A DNA stretch of 64,000 nt from Peptoniphilus senegalensis JC140 (lineage in GTDB: Bacteria > Bacillota > Clostridia > Tissierellales > Peptoniphilaceae), in contig NZ_HE610718.1 of NCBI RefSeq assembly GCF_000321025.1, positions 293,568 through 357,567 of the forward strand, read 5' to 3'. Positions 35,342 to 44,777 of the stretch are shown in pieces. The stretch's first letter is position 1, and each line of letters starts with the position of its first letter. Below the pieces are notes generated by a model that worked only from the letters and a program-made list of their open reading frames with translations, searched no databases and was not told where the DNA came from. A program made the position numbers and the translations under genes.

Positions 35342-37436
35342 TTTTTTCTCCAGCTTTTTCATCTGGCAAAGGGCTCTCTTCTATTGTCACAATATTTCCT
35401 TCTCCGTAGCCAGCTGCCGATGCAAGGACTTTATCCTTTTCCTTTAAGTCCTTTGCCTTTATAGCTGTCTCTGCATCATTAGATAGTCCCATGTTTACTT
35501 CCACTCTTTCAATTTGGTAAGAGTCCTTGCCTACTTCTTTAAGTGCTAGGACATAATTTTTGCCATCTCTTTCAAATATTGCATCTGTCGGCACTTTGAA
35601 GGTGTTTTTTTCTTCACTCATGATGTATTTTACCCTAAGTGTCATTCCTGGTGCTAATTTATTTTCTTGTCCCTCATCTAATTCTATTACAGTTTTGTAG
35701 AGGACTTCTCCAGTTTTATTTTCTCCTGAAATTGCCATTGGCACTGGCTCTATGGAGATAACTTTGCCCTTATAAGTTTCGCCCATTACTGCATCTGATG
35801 TGATTTCAACAACTGTTCCCACTGATACAGAGTTTTTGTCATATTCTTTTATTTGTGATTCAATTCTTAAAGTGTCAATAGTTTCTATTTTTGCCACTGA
35901 TGTTGCTGGTGCTTGACCTTCTTTTGCATTTACTTCTGTTATTGTGCCATCAGCTGGTGCTTTTATCATCACTTTTTCAAGTTCTTCTGTCAAATTTTCG
36001 ATTTCTACGCTGTCTAAATTGTTTGCGCCTGCCTTTGCTGTCTTCAAGTTGTCAGATAATCCAGAAATTTCATTTTCCACTTGTGTCTTTGTTGTTTCAA
36101 GATTTTTCTTGGCATTGTCATAATTATTTTTTGCTGTTTCTACATTTTGTGCAAGAGTTTTTAATTCATCTTCTCTTGCCTTTTGTGATTTTATGGCTTT
36201 GTCGGCATCAGATGACAAGTCTTCCTTTGCCTTTTTCACTTCAAGCCTTGTTGCGTCAACTTGTTTTTGTTGGTTTTCTAATTCTTTTTCAATTGCATCG
36301 GCCTCTGATGTATATTTTTGTTCATCAGCCTTGGCATTTGCTAGGTCTTCTGTGATTTTATTCACTTGGAGTTCCAATTCATTTTGTGTTCTTGTAAGTC
36401 TATTTACATTTTCATTGGCTGATTTTTTTATTTCTTCAAATTTTATTGCGTCTATATCGCCTTGATTTTTTATAATGTCAGAATTTACTTTATTCAATTC
36501 ATTTTCTATTTCTATTAATTTTTGTGGATCTTTTTCCTCTGATTTTTGTAAGTTAAGCTGATCTTTTCTTGCTTGCAGTGCAGATTTTTCTGATTGTAAA
36601 CTTGCTACTTTTTCTTGTGCTTCAGCTAGTCTTCCTTGTTCTTCCTTTATGGCAAGGCTAATTTCAGTCATTCTTCTCTTTTCATTATCTAAATTAGCTT
36701 GCAAATAATCCTTTTGCCTTGACTTGTCAGCTGCCATAGCTCTGTTGTCAGAAATCTTATTGGAATTTTTATTCATTTCATCTTGGAGCTGTCTGTATTT
36801 TAAGTCTGTCGCTTCTTCTTGATAAGCAAGATTTTCCCTCGTTCCCTTTTCTGCGATAATTCCTTGATTATATGACTCATCGAGACTTCTCTTAAAATCG
36901 TCATAGGATTTTTGTGCCGCAAGATATTGGTCCATGGCTTGAGTAAGCGAAGCTTCTGCAGCTACTATTGAAGGATTTTTGCCAGAATTGCGGCCGGAAA
37001 TTGCCTCATCAAGTCTTTTTTTTGCAGCAGAAATTTGTGCAGACACATTTTTATCTGTGGCAGACTTTTGTGCTCGTCTTGACCTTAGTTGTTGCTCAAT
37101 AGAAGAGGAATCAAGCTCTGCTATTATATCGCCCTTCTTCACTTTGTCGCCAACTTTCACATTTATGTGGGTCACAGGAAGTGGCTTTTCCGCATAAACT
37201 TCAACAGAGTTTGAAGGCACAACCTTTCCCTTTTCTGTCACAGAATTAGTGACACTGCCTCTTGAAAGTGTGACAACTTGGTTTTGGGAAATAGCTTCTC
37301 CCTTGTCTCCCTTTATCCTTCCCATTATAAATTTAAAAAGTAAAAGTGCTAGCAGCACTAAAAGCACTGCCGCAACAATTTTTGTTATCTTGTTTTTAAA
37401 AATTAGGTTTTTTGTCTTTATGTATAAGTTCTTCAT
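35331..37436 (-). CDS. Membrane fusion/adaptor protein (HlyD/MacA type) with very long coiled coil
   Basis: About 701 residues, much longer than usual MacA proteins (about 400). It has an N-terminal helix (VAAVLLVLLALLLFKF), a biotinyl-lipoyl half (GDKVKKGDIIAELDSS), a coiled coil from about 120 to 480 rich in Gln/Lys/Glu, the second lipoyl half (IKAPADGTITEVNAKEGQ) and beta-barrel domains. The start at 37436 follows GGAGGTAATT. It is the first gene of the efflux operon. A long hairpin may span the thick wall, which is inference. Confidence 0.92.
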   Translation of the reverse strand: MKNLYIKTKNLIFKNKITKIVAAVLLVLLALLLFKFIMGRIKGDKGEAISQNQVVTLSRGSVTNSVTEKGKVVPSNSVEVYAEKPLPVTHINVKVGDKVKKGDIIAELDSSSIEQQLRSRRAQKSATDKNVSAQISAAKKRLDEAISGRNSGKNPSIVAAEASLTQAMDQYLAAQKSYDDFKRSLDESYNQGIIAEKGTRENLAYQEEATDLKYRQLQDEMNKNSNKISDNRAMAADKSRQKDYLQANLDNEKRRMTEISLAIKEEQGRLAEAQEKVASLQSEKSALQARKDQLNLQKSEEKDPQKLIEIENELNKVNSDIIKNQGDIDAIKFEEIKKSANENVNRLTRTQNELELQVNKITEDLANAKADEQKYTSEADAIEKELENQQKQVDATRLEVKKAKEDLSSDADKAIKSQKAREDELKTLAQNVETAKNNYDNAKKNLETTKTQVENEISGLSDNLKTAKAGANNLDSVEIENLTEELEKVMIKAPADGTITEVNAKEGQAPATSVAKIETIDTLRIESQIKEYDKNSVSVGTVVEITSDAVMGETYKGKVISIEPVPMAISGENKTGEVLYKTVIELDEGQENKLAPGMTLRVKYIMSEEKNTFKVPTDAIFERDGKNYVLALKEVGKDSYQIERVEVNMGLSNDAETAIKAKDLKEKDKVLASAAGYGEGNIVTIEESPLPDEKAGEKNEK

Positions 37437-37453
37437 AATTACCTCCGAAGTCA

Positions 37454-37483
37454 ATTATATAGTAATCTTATTTGCCTTTGCAA
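37454..37483 (-). promoter_or_regulatory. Promoter of the MacAB-like operon
   Basis: On the minus strand TTGCAA (37478-37483), an 18-nt spacer and a perfect TATAAT (37454-37459), ending 17 nt before the start codon. The implied leader is very short. Confidence 0.5.
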
Positions 37484-37562
37484 TAGTAATAGACTGCACA
37501 TTTCTTAAATCTTTATTAAAATTTCATAAAATTTTTATCAATTTTTCTTTAATTATAAAAAA

Positions 37563-37592
37563 TTGTATATAAAGCTAGAGTTAAGTTATAAT
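37563..37592 (+). promoter_or_regulatory. Promoter of the nhaC-like gene
   Basis: TTGTAT (37563-37568), an 18-nt spacer and a perfect TATAAT (37587-37592), followed by a GAGGTGAT ribosome site at 37599-37606. Confidence 0.5.
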
Positions 37593-37609
37593 AAATTAGA
37601 GGTGATTTG

Positions 37610-38910
37610 ATGCTCGAGATATGCGTTTTATTATTATTTATTTTATTTCTATTTTTGGCAATAATTTTTAATGTCTCAATTGTTTTTGCTCTTTTTGCAA
37701 ATTTGATTTTGCTTTCAATATACGCTTACATAAAAAAATTTTCCCTAAAGAAAATTTGGAATATGATTTGTTTTGGCATAAAAAGTGCAAAAACTATTTT
37801 AATAGTATTTTCTCTTATAGGTATGATTACTGGTATATGGAGATTATCTGGGACTTTAGCTTACATAATTTATCATGGAATAAGTTTTATTTCTCCTAAG
37901 TTTTTTTACCCAGGAGTTTTTATTTTTAATGCTTCAATTTCACTTTTAACTGGAACAAGTTTTGGTACATCTTCAACTGCCGGTGTAATTTCTATGTCAA
38001 TATCAAATGCTATGGGTTTTAGTCCCTTGGTAACTGGCGGTGCAGTTTTATCTGGTGCATTTTTTGGCGACAGGTCTTCTCCCATGTCTACATCCGCTCT
38101 TTTAGTTGCAACTTTAACTGGAACAGACTTATATAATAATATAAAAAATATGTTTAAGACTTGTGTAATTCCCCTAGTCCTCACAGTAATAACTTTTCAA
38201 ATTTTTAATTTCGGTATAAATGCCAATATTGATAGGCACAGTATAGAAGCCTTGAGAATTATTTTTAATTTCAAGCCCATACTTATAATTCCTACAATAA
38301 CTATAATTGTACTTTCGGTTTTTAGAGTCAATTTAAAAATAAACCTCATAATTTCTATTGCTATTTCAATATTTTTTGCAGCAATTTTCCAAGACAAAAG
38401 TGCACTAGAAATTTTAAATGCAATAATATTTGGAATGCACTTGGATTCAGAAGCTGGCAAATTAATTAATGGCGGCGGATTTATTTCTATGTTAAAGATG
38501 CTTTTAGTTGTTGGAATATCTTCAGGCTACTTTGGATTCTTTAAAAACACAGATTTATTAAGAGGTGTAAAAAGATACATAAAAAAATATTTATTAGCTT
38601 CCCAGATATGCTAGTCATGGAAATTATGTCTATTATTATTTCAGCCTTTTCTTCCAACCAAACTCTTTCCATAATGCTTACTTATGAAATGGCAAGGGAG
38701 AATTATGAAGATACTTCAAAATTAGCACTTGATATAGAAAATTCTGCTGTTATGACATCTGCATTAATCCCATGGAATATTGCAGGAAGCTCGCCAATGG
38801 AAATGATAGGTGCGCCAATATTTGCAATTTACTTTTCCTTTTACCACCACTACATTATTCTCGTAAATACTCTTGCCTCCATTGTAGAATTTAAGAAGAA
38901 TAAAAAATAA
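37610..38910 (+). pseudogene. nhaC: NhaC-family Na+/H+ antiporter, broken by a -1 frameshift
   Basis: Two ORFs (to 38614, and from 38608) together make an NhaC antiporter of normal length, about 433 residues. The first carries the TGTSFGTSSTAGVI and GAFFGDRSSPMSTSA motifs; the second carries NQTLSIML and TSALIPWNIAGS, conserved NhaC C-terminal motifs. Homology continues without a gap if the frame moves by -1 at the A7 run (38581-38587), giving YIKK then IFISFPDML. The run reads A AAA AAA in the zero frame, a possible slippery site. One missing A, real or a sequencing error, explains it equally well. Confidence 0.85.
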
Positions 38911-38922
38911 ATAATTTTGGAT

Positions 38923-38967
38923 AAAGAAAAACTCAGGCTCTTTTATATATGAACCTGAGTTTTCTTT
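38923..38967. terminator. Bidirectional terminator between nhaC and the opuC operon
   Basis: AAAGAAAAACTCAGG (38923-38937) pairs with CCTGAGTTTTCTTT (38954-38967). The A and T runs on either side serve both converging transcripts. Confidence 0.85.
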
Positions 38968-38978
38968 AATTTATAAGC

Positions 38979-39623
38979 TTATACTTTTGTAAAGGTCCTT
39001 GGTGTGAGTTTGTTCTCGATTATACCAAGTAAAAAGTCTGCCAAGACTGCCATTAGGGCTGTTGGTATTGCTCCTGCTATTATTATTGGACTTCCATTTG
39101 CCACTGTTATTCCTCTCGTTATAATATCGCCAAGTCCACCTGCACCTATAAATGTTCCCACTGCTGTAACTCCTATGGCAAGGACTAGGGCATTTCTTAT
39201 GCCACCCATTATTATTGATATGGCTAGAGGAAGTTCCACCTTTGTCGTTAGCTGAAGCTTTGTCATTCCCATGCCCCTTGCCGCATCAACTAACTCTGGT
39301 GTAACTGAATTTATTCCCGATACTGTATTTTTTAATATTGGAAGGATTGCATATAAAAATACTGCAAAGACCACTGTATTTGGTCCCGTTCCTATTAAAA
39401 ACATGAGAATGGCAAGCATGGCAAGGGAAGGTATTGTCTGCATTACATTTGCTATGCTAATTGTTAGCCTTGAGAGTTTTCTTTTCCTTGCAACAGCAAA
39501 ACCAAGGGGTATTGCTAAAATTGATGCAAACAAAACTCCATATATGGAAATAAGGAAGTGTCTTATAAACTGTTCAAAGACATAGGATGCATTTTGCGTA
39601 TAGTACATTATTACTTCAGACAT
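38979..39623 (-). CDS. opuCD: Osmoprotectant ABC transporter permease (OpuCD-like)
   Basis: About 214 residues with five to six helices. The ProW/OpuC permease signature is AARGMGMTKLQLTTKVELPLA, and FIGAGGLGDII follows. The start at 39623 has AAGGAGG 6 nt upstream and overlaps the binding-protein gene by 8 nt. It is the last gene of the opuC operon and pairs with the permease at 40599. Confidence 0.93.
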   Translation of the reverse strand: MSEVIMYYTQNASYVFEQFIRHFLISIYGVLFASILAIPLGFAVARKRKLSRLTISIANVMQTIPSLAMLAILMFLIGTGPNTVVFAVFLYAILPILKNTVSGINSVTPELVDAARGMGMTKLQLTTKVELPLAISIIMGGIRNALVLAIGVTAVGTFIGAGGLGDIITRGITVANGSPIIIAGAIPTALMAVLADFLLGIIENKLTPRTFTKV

Positions 39624-40602
39624 TTTTTCCTCCTTCCACAAATTCTTTGTATTCCTTTAATTTATTCTTGTCAACTTTTACATTTTCAAAATAATTATTC
39701 TTTTTCAAAAAGTTTTCTGCTACCTTTGCTGGCATTTCTAAATCTTCGTCTGCCTGCCTATTTAATTCCTGCATAGTTTCTGACGAGATTTGTCCCACAA
39801 GTTTCATTATTGTTTCTTCCACTTCTGGATATTTTTCCACAATTGCCTTTGATGATACTGGCGAGCAGTCATAAGGCGGGAAAAGTCTTTTGTCATCTTC
39901 TAAGACTACTAGGTCATAAGATGAAATTTTCCCATCAGTTGAATAGCCAAGGACTAGGTCCATCTCGCCACTGGCAAGGGCTGTATAGACTAAGCCAATG
40001 TCCATTGGATAGATTGTTTTAAAAGCAAAACCATAAGTATCTTTGAAGGCTTTGTAGCCGTCGCCCTCTCTTTTTATCCAAGCTGTATCCACGCCTACGC
40101 TTATTTTGTCTTTTATCTTTTCTAAATCTGAAACTGTCTTCAAATTGTTTTCTTCTGCAAATTTCTTTGTAACCATGAAGGCATAGGTGTTGTCAAAGCC
40201 AAAGGATGGATACCAATATCTTTCCCATCTCTTGTAATATTCCTTCATTACAACTTCTTGTGCTTCTTTAGGGTCTCTTATAGGCTCCATAGAAAGCTCG
40301 CCACTTAGGGCTGTTCCTGTATACATGGCGCCAACAACATTGACATCGCCCTTTAGCATGGCTATATGGTTTAAGACTGATGATGATAAATTAGTGATTA
40401 AAGAAACATCAAGGTCTGTGTCATGCTCAATCATTTGCTTTACAATTTCGCCTAAAATTTGTCTTTCAGTGTTTGAACCTGTAGCAACAACTACATTGGT
40501 CTTTGTATTTCCTCCAAGGCCCGGAAGTGTGCAAGACGTTAAAAACACAGATAGCATTATAAAAAGTAAAATTAATTTTTTTATTTTATTTATTTTTTTC
40601 AT
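39616..40602 (-). CDS. opuCC: Osmoprotectant-binding lipoprotein (OpuCC-like)
   Basis: 328 residues. The N-terminus is a lipoprotein signal with lipobox FLTSC; the mature chain is a glycine betaine/choline-type binding protein (OpuAC family), with GSNTERQILGEIV, an aromatic-rich WYPSFGFDNTYAF segment and YSTDGKISSYDL. It is tethered outside the membrane and delivers the solute to the two permeases. It overlaps the upstream permease gene by 4 nt. Confidence 0.94.
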   Translation of the reverse strand: MKKINKIKKLILLFIMLSVFLTSCTLPGLGGNTKTNVVVATGSNTERQILGEIVKQMIEHDTDLDVSLITNLSSSVLNHIAMLKGDVNVVGAMYTGTALSGELSMEPIRDPKEAQEVVMKEYYKRWERYWYPSFGFDNTYAFMVTKKFAEENNLKTVSDLEKIKDKISVGVDTAWIKREGDGYKAFKDTYGFAFKTIYPMDIGLVYTALASGEMDLVLGYSTDGKISSYDLVVLEDDKRLFPPYDCSPVSSKAIVEKYPEVEETIMKLVGQISSETMQELNRQADEDLEMPAKVAENFLKKNNYFENVKVDKNKLKEYKEFVEGGKNV

Positions 40603-41237
40603 TCTGCCACCCCGCTTGTTTTGTTAGGCGAAAGTTTATCCTCAAGTATTCCAAAGAAAAAGTCCACAATTATTGCCATAAGTGTTACAGGAATTGTTCC
40701 CCATATAACCATTGGCATTATGGCATTATTAAGTCCATTGAAGATAAAGTCTCCTAGTCCTCCTGCACCAACATAGGCTGCTAAAGTTGTCCAGGCAAGT
40801 ACATAGATAGCAGAAAGTCTAATCCCACTCATTATTACTGACATTGCCATAGGTATTTGCACCTTGAAGAGGATTTGGGACCTAGTCATACCCATTCCCT
40901 TTGCTGCATCAATTAATTTATCATTTACTCCTGCTATGCCAAGATAGGTGTTTCTCAAAATCGGAAGCAGTGAATATATAAAAAGTGAAACCATGGCTGG
41001 CTTTTTTCCCACGCCAAAAATTGGAATCATTAGGGCAAGTAGGGCAAAGGAAGGCACAGTTTGTAAAACTGATGCAATTGCCATTACTATTTTTGCTGCC
41101 TGCTTTGAGCGAGTCAAAAATATTCCAAGGGGCACTGCAATTAAAACTCCAAAGAATAGTGAAATTGATGCAATAAAAAGGTGCTCCAAGGATTTTGACA
41201 AAATTTCTCCACTGTTAGTCATTAAGAAATCAATCAT
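40599..41237 (-). CDS. opuCB: Osmoprotectant ABC transporter permease (OpuCB-like)
   Basis: About 212 residues and several helices, with AAKGMGMTRSQILFKVQIPMA and YVGAGGLGDFI, the OpuC/ProW permease signatures. The start at 41237 (MIDFLMTNSG) has GGTGA upstream and overlaps opuCA by 8 nt. It is the first of two permeases in the operon. Confidence 0.93.
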   Translation of the reverse strand: MIDFLMTNSGEILSKSLEHLFIASISLFFGVLIAVPLGIFLTRSKQAAKIVMAIASVLQTVPSFALLALMIPIFGVGKKPAMVSLFIYSLLPILRNTYLGIAGVNDKLIDAAKGMGMTRSQILFKVQIPMAMSVIMSGIRLSAIYVLAWTTLAAYVGAGGLGDFIFNGLNNAIMPMVIWGTIPVTLMAIIVDFFFGILEDKLSPNKTSGVAE

Positions 41238-42450
41238 TATCTTCACCTATCTTATTAGAGGATTCGCCAGATGCGTCCTTCATAAGTTTAGATAAATCAT
41301 CATCTTCATAAATTTCTTCAACTTTTTCTTCATCTTCATTTTCCCAAAGATTTGTATAAATTGTATCAACAACTGATGCTCTTGTTACAAGTCCAACAAG
41401 TTTATTTTCAGCATCAACTACGGGAAGATTTTTTATGTCCAAGTTATAGATGTCACGAATGGCATTCATTATTACCGTGTTTTCTCTTATGGTATAGACT
41501 TTTTCCATAACTTCATCAAGGGATTTGATGTGCTTGCCAAATCTTCCTATATCAAACATACCAACTGCACCGAGAAGATGATTTTCCTCGTCTGTTACAA
41601 AAATTGTATCTACCCTTTTCTTTCTCATAAGGGCAAGGGCATCATAAGTTGACCTATCTCTTGTCAGCGAAACTGGATTTTTTAACATAATAGTTTCTAC
41701 AGTTCTGTAAGATGTCTTGGCTTCGTTTAATTTTTCTTCGCCAAGCATATCTTCTACATACTTGCTCTTTGGATTTTTCAAAATATTTTCTGGAGTGTCA
41801 AATTGCTCAACATGACCCTTTTTCATAATTACAATTCTATCTGCAAGTGTAAGTGCCTCATCCATATCATGAGATACAAAAACTATTGTCTTTCCCATTT
41901 CTTTTTGAAGTCTCTTGACAAGTTTTTGAAGAGCGTCTCTCGTTATTGGGTCAAGAGCACCAAAGGGTTCGTCCATCAAGATTATGTCTTGGTCTGCTGC
42001 AAGAGCTCTTATAACTCCAATTCTCTGTTGTTGCCCTCCAGATAATTCTGAAGGATATTTATCTAAGTAAGAAAGTGGCAAGTCTACTTTTTGAATTAAA
42101 TTTTCTGCTATGGGTCTAAGTTTATCTTCCTCCCACTTTAAAAGCCTAGGCACAAGGACAATGTTGTCATAGACAGTCATATGTGGCAAGAGTCCAATTT
42201 GTTGAATTACATAGCCAATTTTCCTTCTCAAATCAACTGCGTCCATTTCATTTATATTTACGCCATTTATTAAAATTTCTCCGCTAGTAATATCGTTCAT
42301 CCTGTTGATCATTCTCATGCAAGTTGTCTTGCCCGATCCACTGGCTCCAATAAAACATATAAATTCTCCATCTTTAAATTTTAAATTTATATTTTCAGCT
42401 GCAACCTGATTGCCGGGATAGATTTTACTGACATTTTTAAACTCTATCAT
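41230..42450 (-). CDS. opuCA: Osmoprotectant ABC transporter ATPase with CBS domains (OpuCA-like)
   Basis: About 406 residues. The ATPase domain has GASGSGKTTCMR, LSGGQQQRIGVIRAL and IILMDEPFGALDP. Residues about 260-380 form two CBS domains, which sense ionic strength or cyclic-di-AMP in related OpuCA proteins. A short acidic tail follows. The start at 42450 follows AAGGAGA. It is the first gene of the operon, divergent from the ferritin-like gene. Confidence 0.95.
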   Translation of the reverse strand: MIEFKNVSKIYPGNQVAAENINLKFKDGEFICFIGASGSGKTTCMRMINRMNDITSGEILINGVNINEMDAVDLRRKIGYVIQQIGLLPHMTVYDNIVLVPRLLKWEEDKLRPIAENLIQKVDLPLSYLDKYPSELSGGQQQRIGVIRALAADQDIILMDEPFGALDPITRDALQKLVKRLQKEMGKTIVFVSHDMDEALTLADRIVIMKKGHVEQFDTPENILKNPKSKYVEDMLGEEKLNEAKTSYRTVETIMLKNPVSLTRDRSTYDALALMRKKRVDTIFVTDEENHLLGAVGMFDIGRFGKHIKSLDEVMEKVYTIRENTVIMNAIRDIYNLDIKNLPVVDAENKLVGLVTRASVVDTIYTNLWENEDEEKVEEIYEDDDLSKLMKDASGESSNKIGEDND

Positions 42451-42480
42451 ATTAATCTCTCCTTTTCTCAATCCTTTTCT

Positions 42481-42486
42481 ATTATA
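42481..42486 (-). promoter_or_regulatory. Putative -10 box of the opuC operon
   Basis: A perfect TATAAT on the minus strand, 31 nt before opuCA. The -35 candidate TTTTGA is 17 nt upstream and weak. Confidence 0.4.
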
Positions 42487-42586
42487 CCCCAAAGATGGCA
42501 TTTTCAAAAATTGCTTACTTTTATCATTAAATCATTAGTGCTATAATTAGGTAGTAAGATTGTATTTTTTTATAAAGGAGGATATT

Positions 42587-42931
42587 ATGGCTAACGATTA
42601 TCATGAACCCGCAGCGGAAATGACTAAGAAGGAAAGAAATATTATAAGAGCGATTAATTCCCTAAAAGAAGAAATCGAAGCAGTTGACTGGTACTATCAA
42701 AGAGTTGCAGTAACTGATGATGAAGAATTAAAGGAAATCATGTGGCATAATGCCGAAGAAGAAATTGAACACGCAATGATGACACTTGAATGGCTTCGCC
42801 GCAATCAAGAAGGTTGGGACGAACAAATGAGAACTTATTTATTCTGTGAAGGAAAAATTATGGATGCAGAAGAAAATAGTAAGGACGATGACGAAAAAGA
42901 GGACAAAAAAGATAAGAAGAAGAAAAAATAA
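42587..42931 (+). CDS. Encapsulin-type ferritin-like protein (EncFtn family), no shell gene nearby
   Basis: 114 residues. Two helices carry EncFtn motifs: LKEEIEAVDWYYQRVAVTDDEELK, and HNAEEEIEHAMMTLEWLRRN with the ExxH iron ligands. EncFtn proteins form ring-shaped ferroxidases that load iron into encapsulin shells. A perfect AAAGGAGG lies before the ATG at 42587; TATAAT at 42542-42547 is a likely -10. The tail is highly charged (Asp/Glu then Lys) and lacks the usual hydrophobic encapsulin-targeting peptide. No encapsulin shell gene is in the window. Confidence 0.88.
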   Translation: MANDYHEPAAEMTKKERNIIRAINSLKEEIEAVDWYYQRVAVTDDEELKEIMWHNAEEEIEHAMMTLEWLRRNQEGWDEQMRTYLFCEGKIMDAEENSKDDDEKEDKKDKKKKK

Positions 42932-42961
42932 ATAATTTTATCTTTAAAATTTTCCAAATAA

Positions 42962-43002
42962 AAACTGCTTAGAGTGAGTTTTCCTCCAAGCAGTTTATTT
43001 TT
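42962..43002. terminator. Bidirectional terminator after the ferritin-like gene
   Basis: AAACTGCTT (42962-42970) pairs with AAGCAGTTT (42988-42996), with T-rich sequence after it on the plus strand and A-rich before it. It separates two converging genes. Confidence 0.8.
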
Positions 43003-43032
43003 GTCTATTAATTTTTTGATTTGATAAAATTT

Positions 43033-44256
43033 TTAAATCTTTTTCATCCTAAGGTCTAGATTTTTCTCCTTGATTTTATATTCAGTGTATTCCCTCATTA
43101 GTTCATAAAGAGTTGATGCTAGTGGAATAAATGCCCACATGCCAACTACTCCAAATAATGATCCACCCACTGTAATGGCAACAAGTGTCCAAAGTGATGG
43201 AAGACCAACTTTATCTCCAACAATTTTCGGATAAACTAAATTTGATTCAAGTTGTTGAAGAATTACAATTAAGATTAAAAACATAAGAGCCTTTGTGGAA
43301 TCTTCTATTACTATCATGATAAAGCACATTGCTCCACCTAGGAAAGGTCCAATAATCGGAATAAGATCTGTTACACCAACTATTACGCCAATAGTTGCTG
43401 CATTTGGAATCCTAAGGACAAAGCAAGCTACAAAGGTCGCTATACCTATAATAGTTGAGACTGTAAGTTGTCCTCTAATGAAACCAAAAAAGTTTTCGTG
43501 TAAAAGACGTGCTACGTGAATAATTTTATTGGCAACTTTGTTGTTAAAGAAGGAATAACAAATTCTCGTGGCTTGATAAGCCAGTCTTTCTTTATCTGCC
43601 AAAATATAAATTGATGTTATAAGGGCAAGCATAAAGGACACAAGTCCACCTAAAATACTTGATGCGGTTGAAATTGCACTGTTAAGTATGTGGGATGATT
43701 TTTCACTTGATGTCACAAAGCTCTTTACTCTATTAAAAATTTCATTCCAACTTAAATTGTCATATTCACTTTGCAACTTGTCTGAATAATTATTTAGGTA
43801 AGGTATTTCTCTAGTCTTGTCAATTGCCATTTGTAAAAAACTAGGCAGTGACTTTCTCAGTCCATCAAAGGATTTTATTAGCTGTGGCAAAATAATTGCC
43901 GTAATTAGAAAAAATACAAGTATTATAAATATAAAGGAAATTGCAATTGAAATTGTCCTCTTGTGCTTTTGGAATTTTTCACTTTTTACCTTGTCAAAAA
44001 CTTTTCTCTCTAAAAAGTTTAGCGGTATTTTCATAATAAAGGCAATAACTCCTCCTAGCATGAAGGGTGCCAAAATTCCAAGTAAAATTCCAAATCCATT
44101 AAAAATAATTTTGCTGTTTAAAAATAAATAGGCGACAAATAAAAGCCCAAGTCCCATCAAAAAAACTTTCTTATAAACTTCATTTTTAAAAGATAGCTTT
44201 TTCAAAGGAAGGCTTGTCTTTTCTATTTCTTCTAGTTCTTTTCTTTTTTCTTCCAT
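43033..44256 (-). CDS. AI-2E/PerM family membrane transporter
   Basis: About 407 residues with about eight helices. The pattern of two or three N-terminal helices, a hydrophilic region (about 130-210) and five C-terminal helices with GVTDLIPIIGPFLGG matches the AI-2E (UPF0118/PerM) family. Members have been linked to autoinducer-2 export or Na+/H+ exchange, so function is open. The start at 44256 follows GAGGAG. It is the last gene of a four-gene operon beginning with pncB. Confidence 0.9.
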   Translation of the reverse strand: MEEKRKELEEIEKTSLPLKKLSFKNEVYKKVFLMGLGLLFVAYLFLNSKIIFNGFGILLGILAPFMLGGVIAFIMKIPLNFLERKVFDKVKSEKFQKHKRTISIAISFIFIILVFFLITAIILPQLIKSFDGLRKSLPSFLQMAIDKTREIPYLNNYSDKLQSEYDNLSWNEIFNRVKSFVTSSEKSSHILNSAISTASSILGGLVSFMLALITSIYILADKERLAYQATRICYSFFNNKVANKIIHVARLLHENFFGFIRGQLTVSTIIGIATFVACFVLRIPNAATIGVIVGVTDLIPIIGPFLGGAMCFIMIVIEDSTKALMFLILIVILQQLESNLVYPKIVGDKVGLPSLWTLVAITVGGSLFGVVGMWAFIPLASTLYELMREYTEYKIKEKNLDLRMKKI

Positions 44257-44266
44257 AAATTCTCCT

Positions 44267-44776
44267 CTACTTTTTTGAAAAGCCATCTAAAAATTTAAAA
44301 TACTCTTCAAAAAAAGATTTTTGCATATCGGCCATGCTCTTGATATAAATTTCAGAAAAATCCATATAAAGTTTCATCTGTCTGGAAAAAATATCAGCAT
44401 AATCATCAATTAAGCCAAAAGTTTCATCCTCCAAATTTTCCTTATTATAAAGCATCGGCAAATTTTTCTCTCTCTTAATTTTTTTCTTTTTTGCTTCTTC
44501 TCCCATATTTGGATTTACTTCCATGATTATTTCAAAACTCTTATCATTGGGCTTTTCTTTTTCCTTGTAGTCAATATCAAGTTTTTCCTCTTTAGTGGGA
44601 GCCTTACTATAATCTAGGGGAAGCAAAAATCTAACTGGATTTACTGCGAGAGCTTTCTCCTCTTCATCCTTTGTAAGGGAAATTACCCCGCTGTTTTGGT
44701 GTTTTGAAATCTCATCTCTCTTTAAATCTTCTAGATTTTTTAAGTCCTCAGTCTTCTTTAAATCTTTTTTATTCAA
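44267..44776 (-). CDS. Uncharacterised charged protein
   Basis: 169 residues, no signal peptide or membrane helix. The first 120 residues are lysine/glutamate-rich and probably disordered. The last 45 (DIFSRQMKLYMDFSEIYIKS onward) form an amphipathic helix reminiscent of phasin-like coiled segments, but I do not recognise the family. It starts 1 nt after the radical SAM gene ends and precedes the AI-2E family permease by 10 nt, so it is co-transcribed with them. Confidence 0.7.
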   Translation of the reverse strand: MNKKDLKKTEDLKNLEDLKRDEISKHQNSGVISLTKDEEEKALAVNPVRFLLPLDYSKAPTKEEKLDIDYKEKEKPNDKSFEIIMEVNPNMGEEAKKKKIKREKNLPMLYNKENLEDETFGLIDDYADIFSRQMKLYMDFSEIYIKSMADMQKSFFEEYFKFLDGFSKK

Positions 44777-44777
44777 T

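Noticed and set aside
35891..36355. Plus-strand ORF of 154 codons
   Set aside because: Antisense to the coiled coil of the adaptor; its Leu-rich content mirrors Gln/Lys/Glu codons on the other strand.
42450..43033. Encapsulin nanocompartment operon
   Set aside because: Only the ferritin-like cargo gene is present; both neighbours are a transporter ATPase and an AI-2E family permease, not a shell protein.
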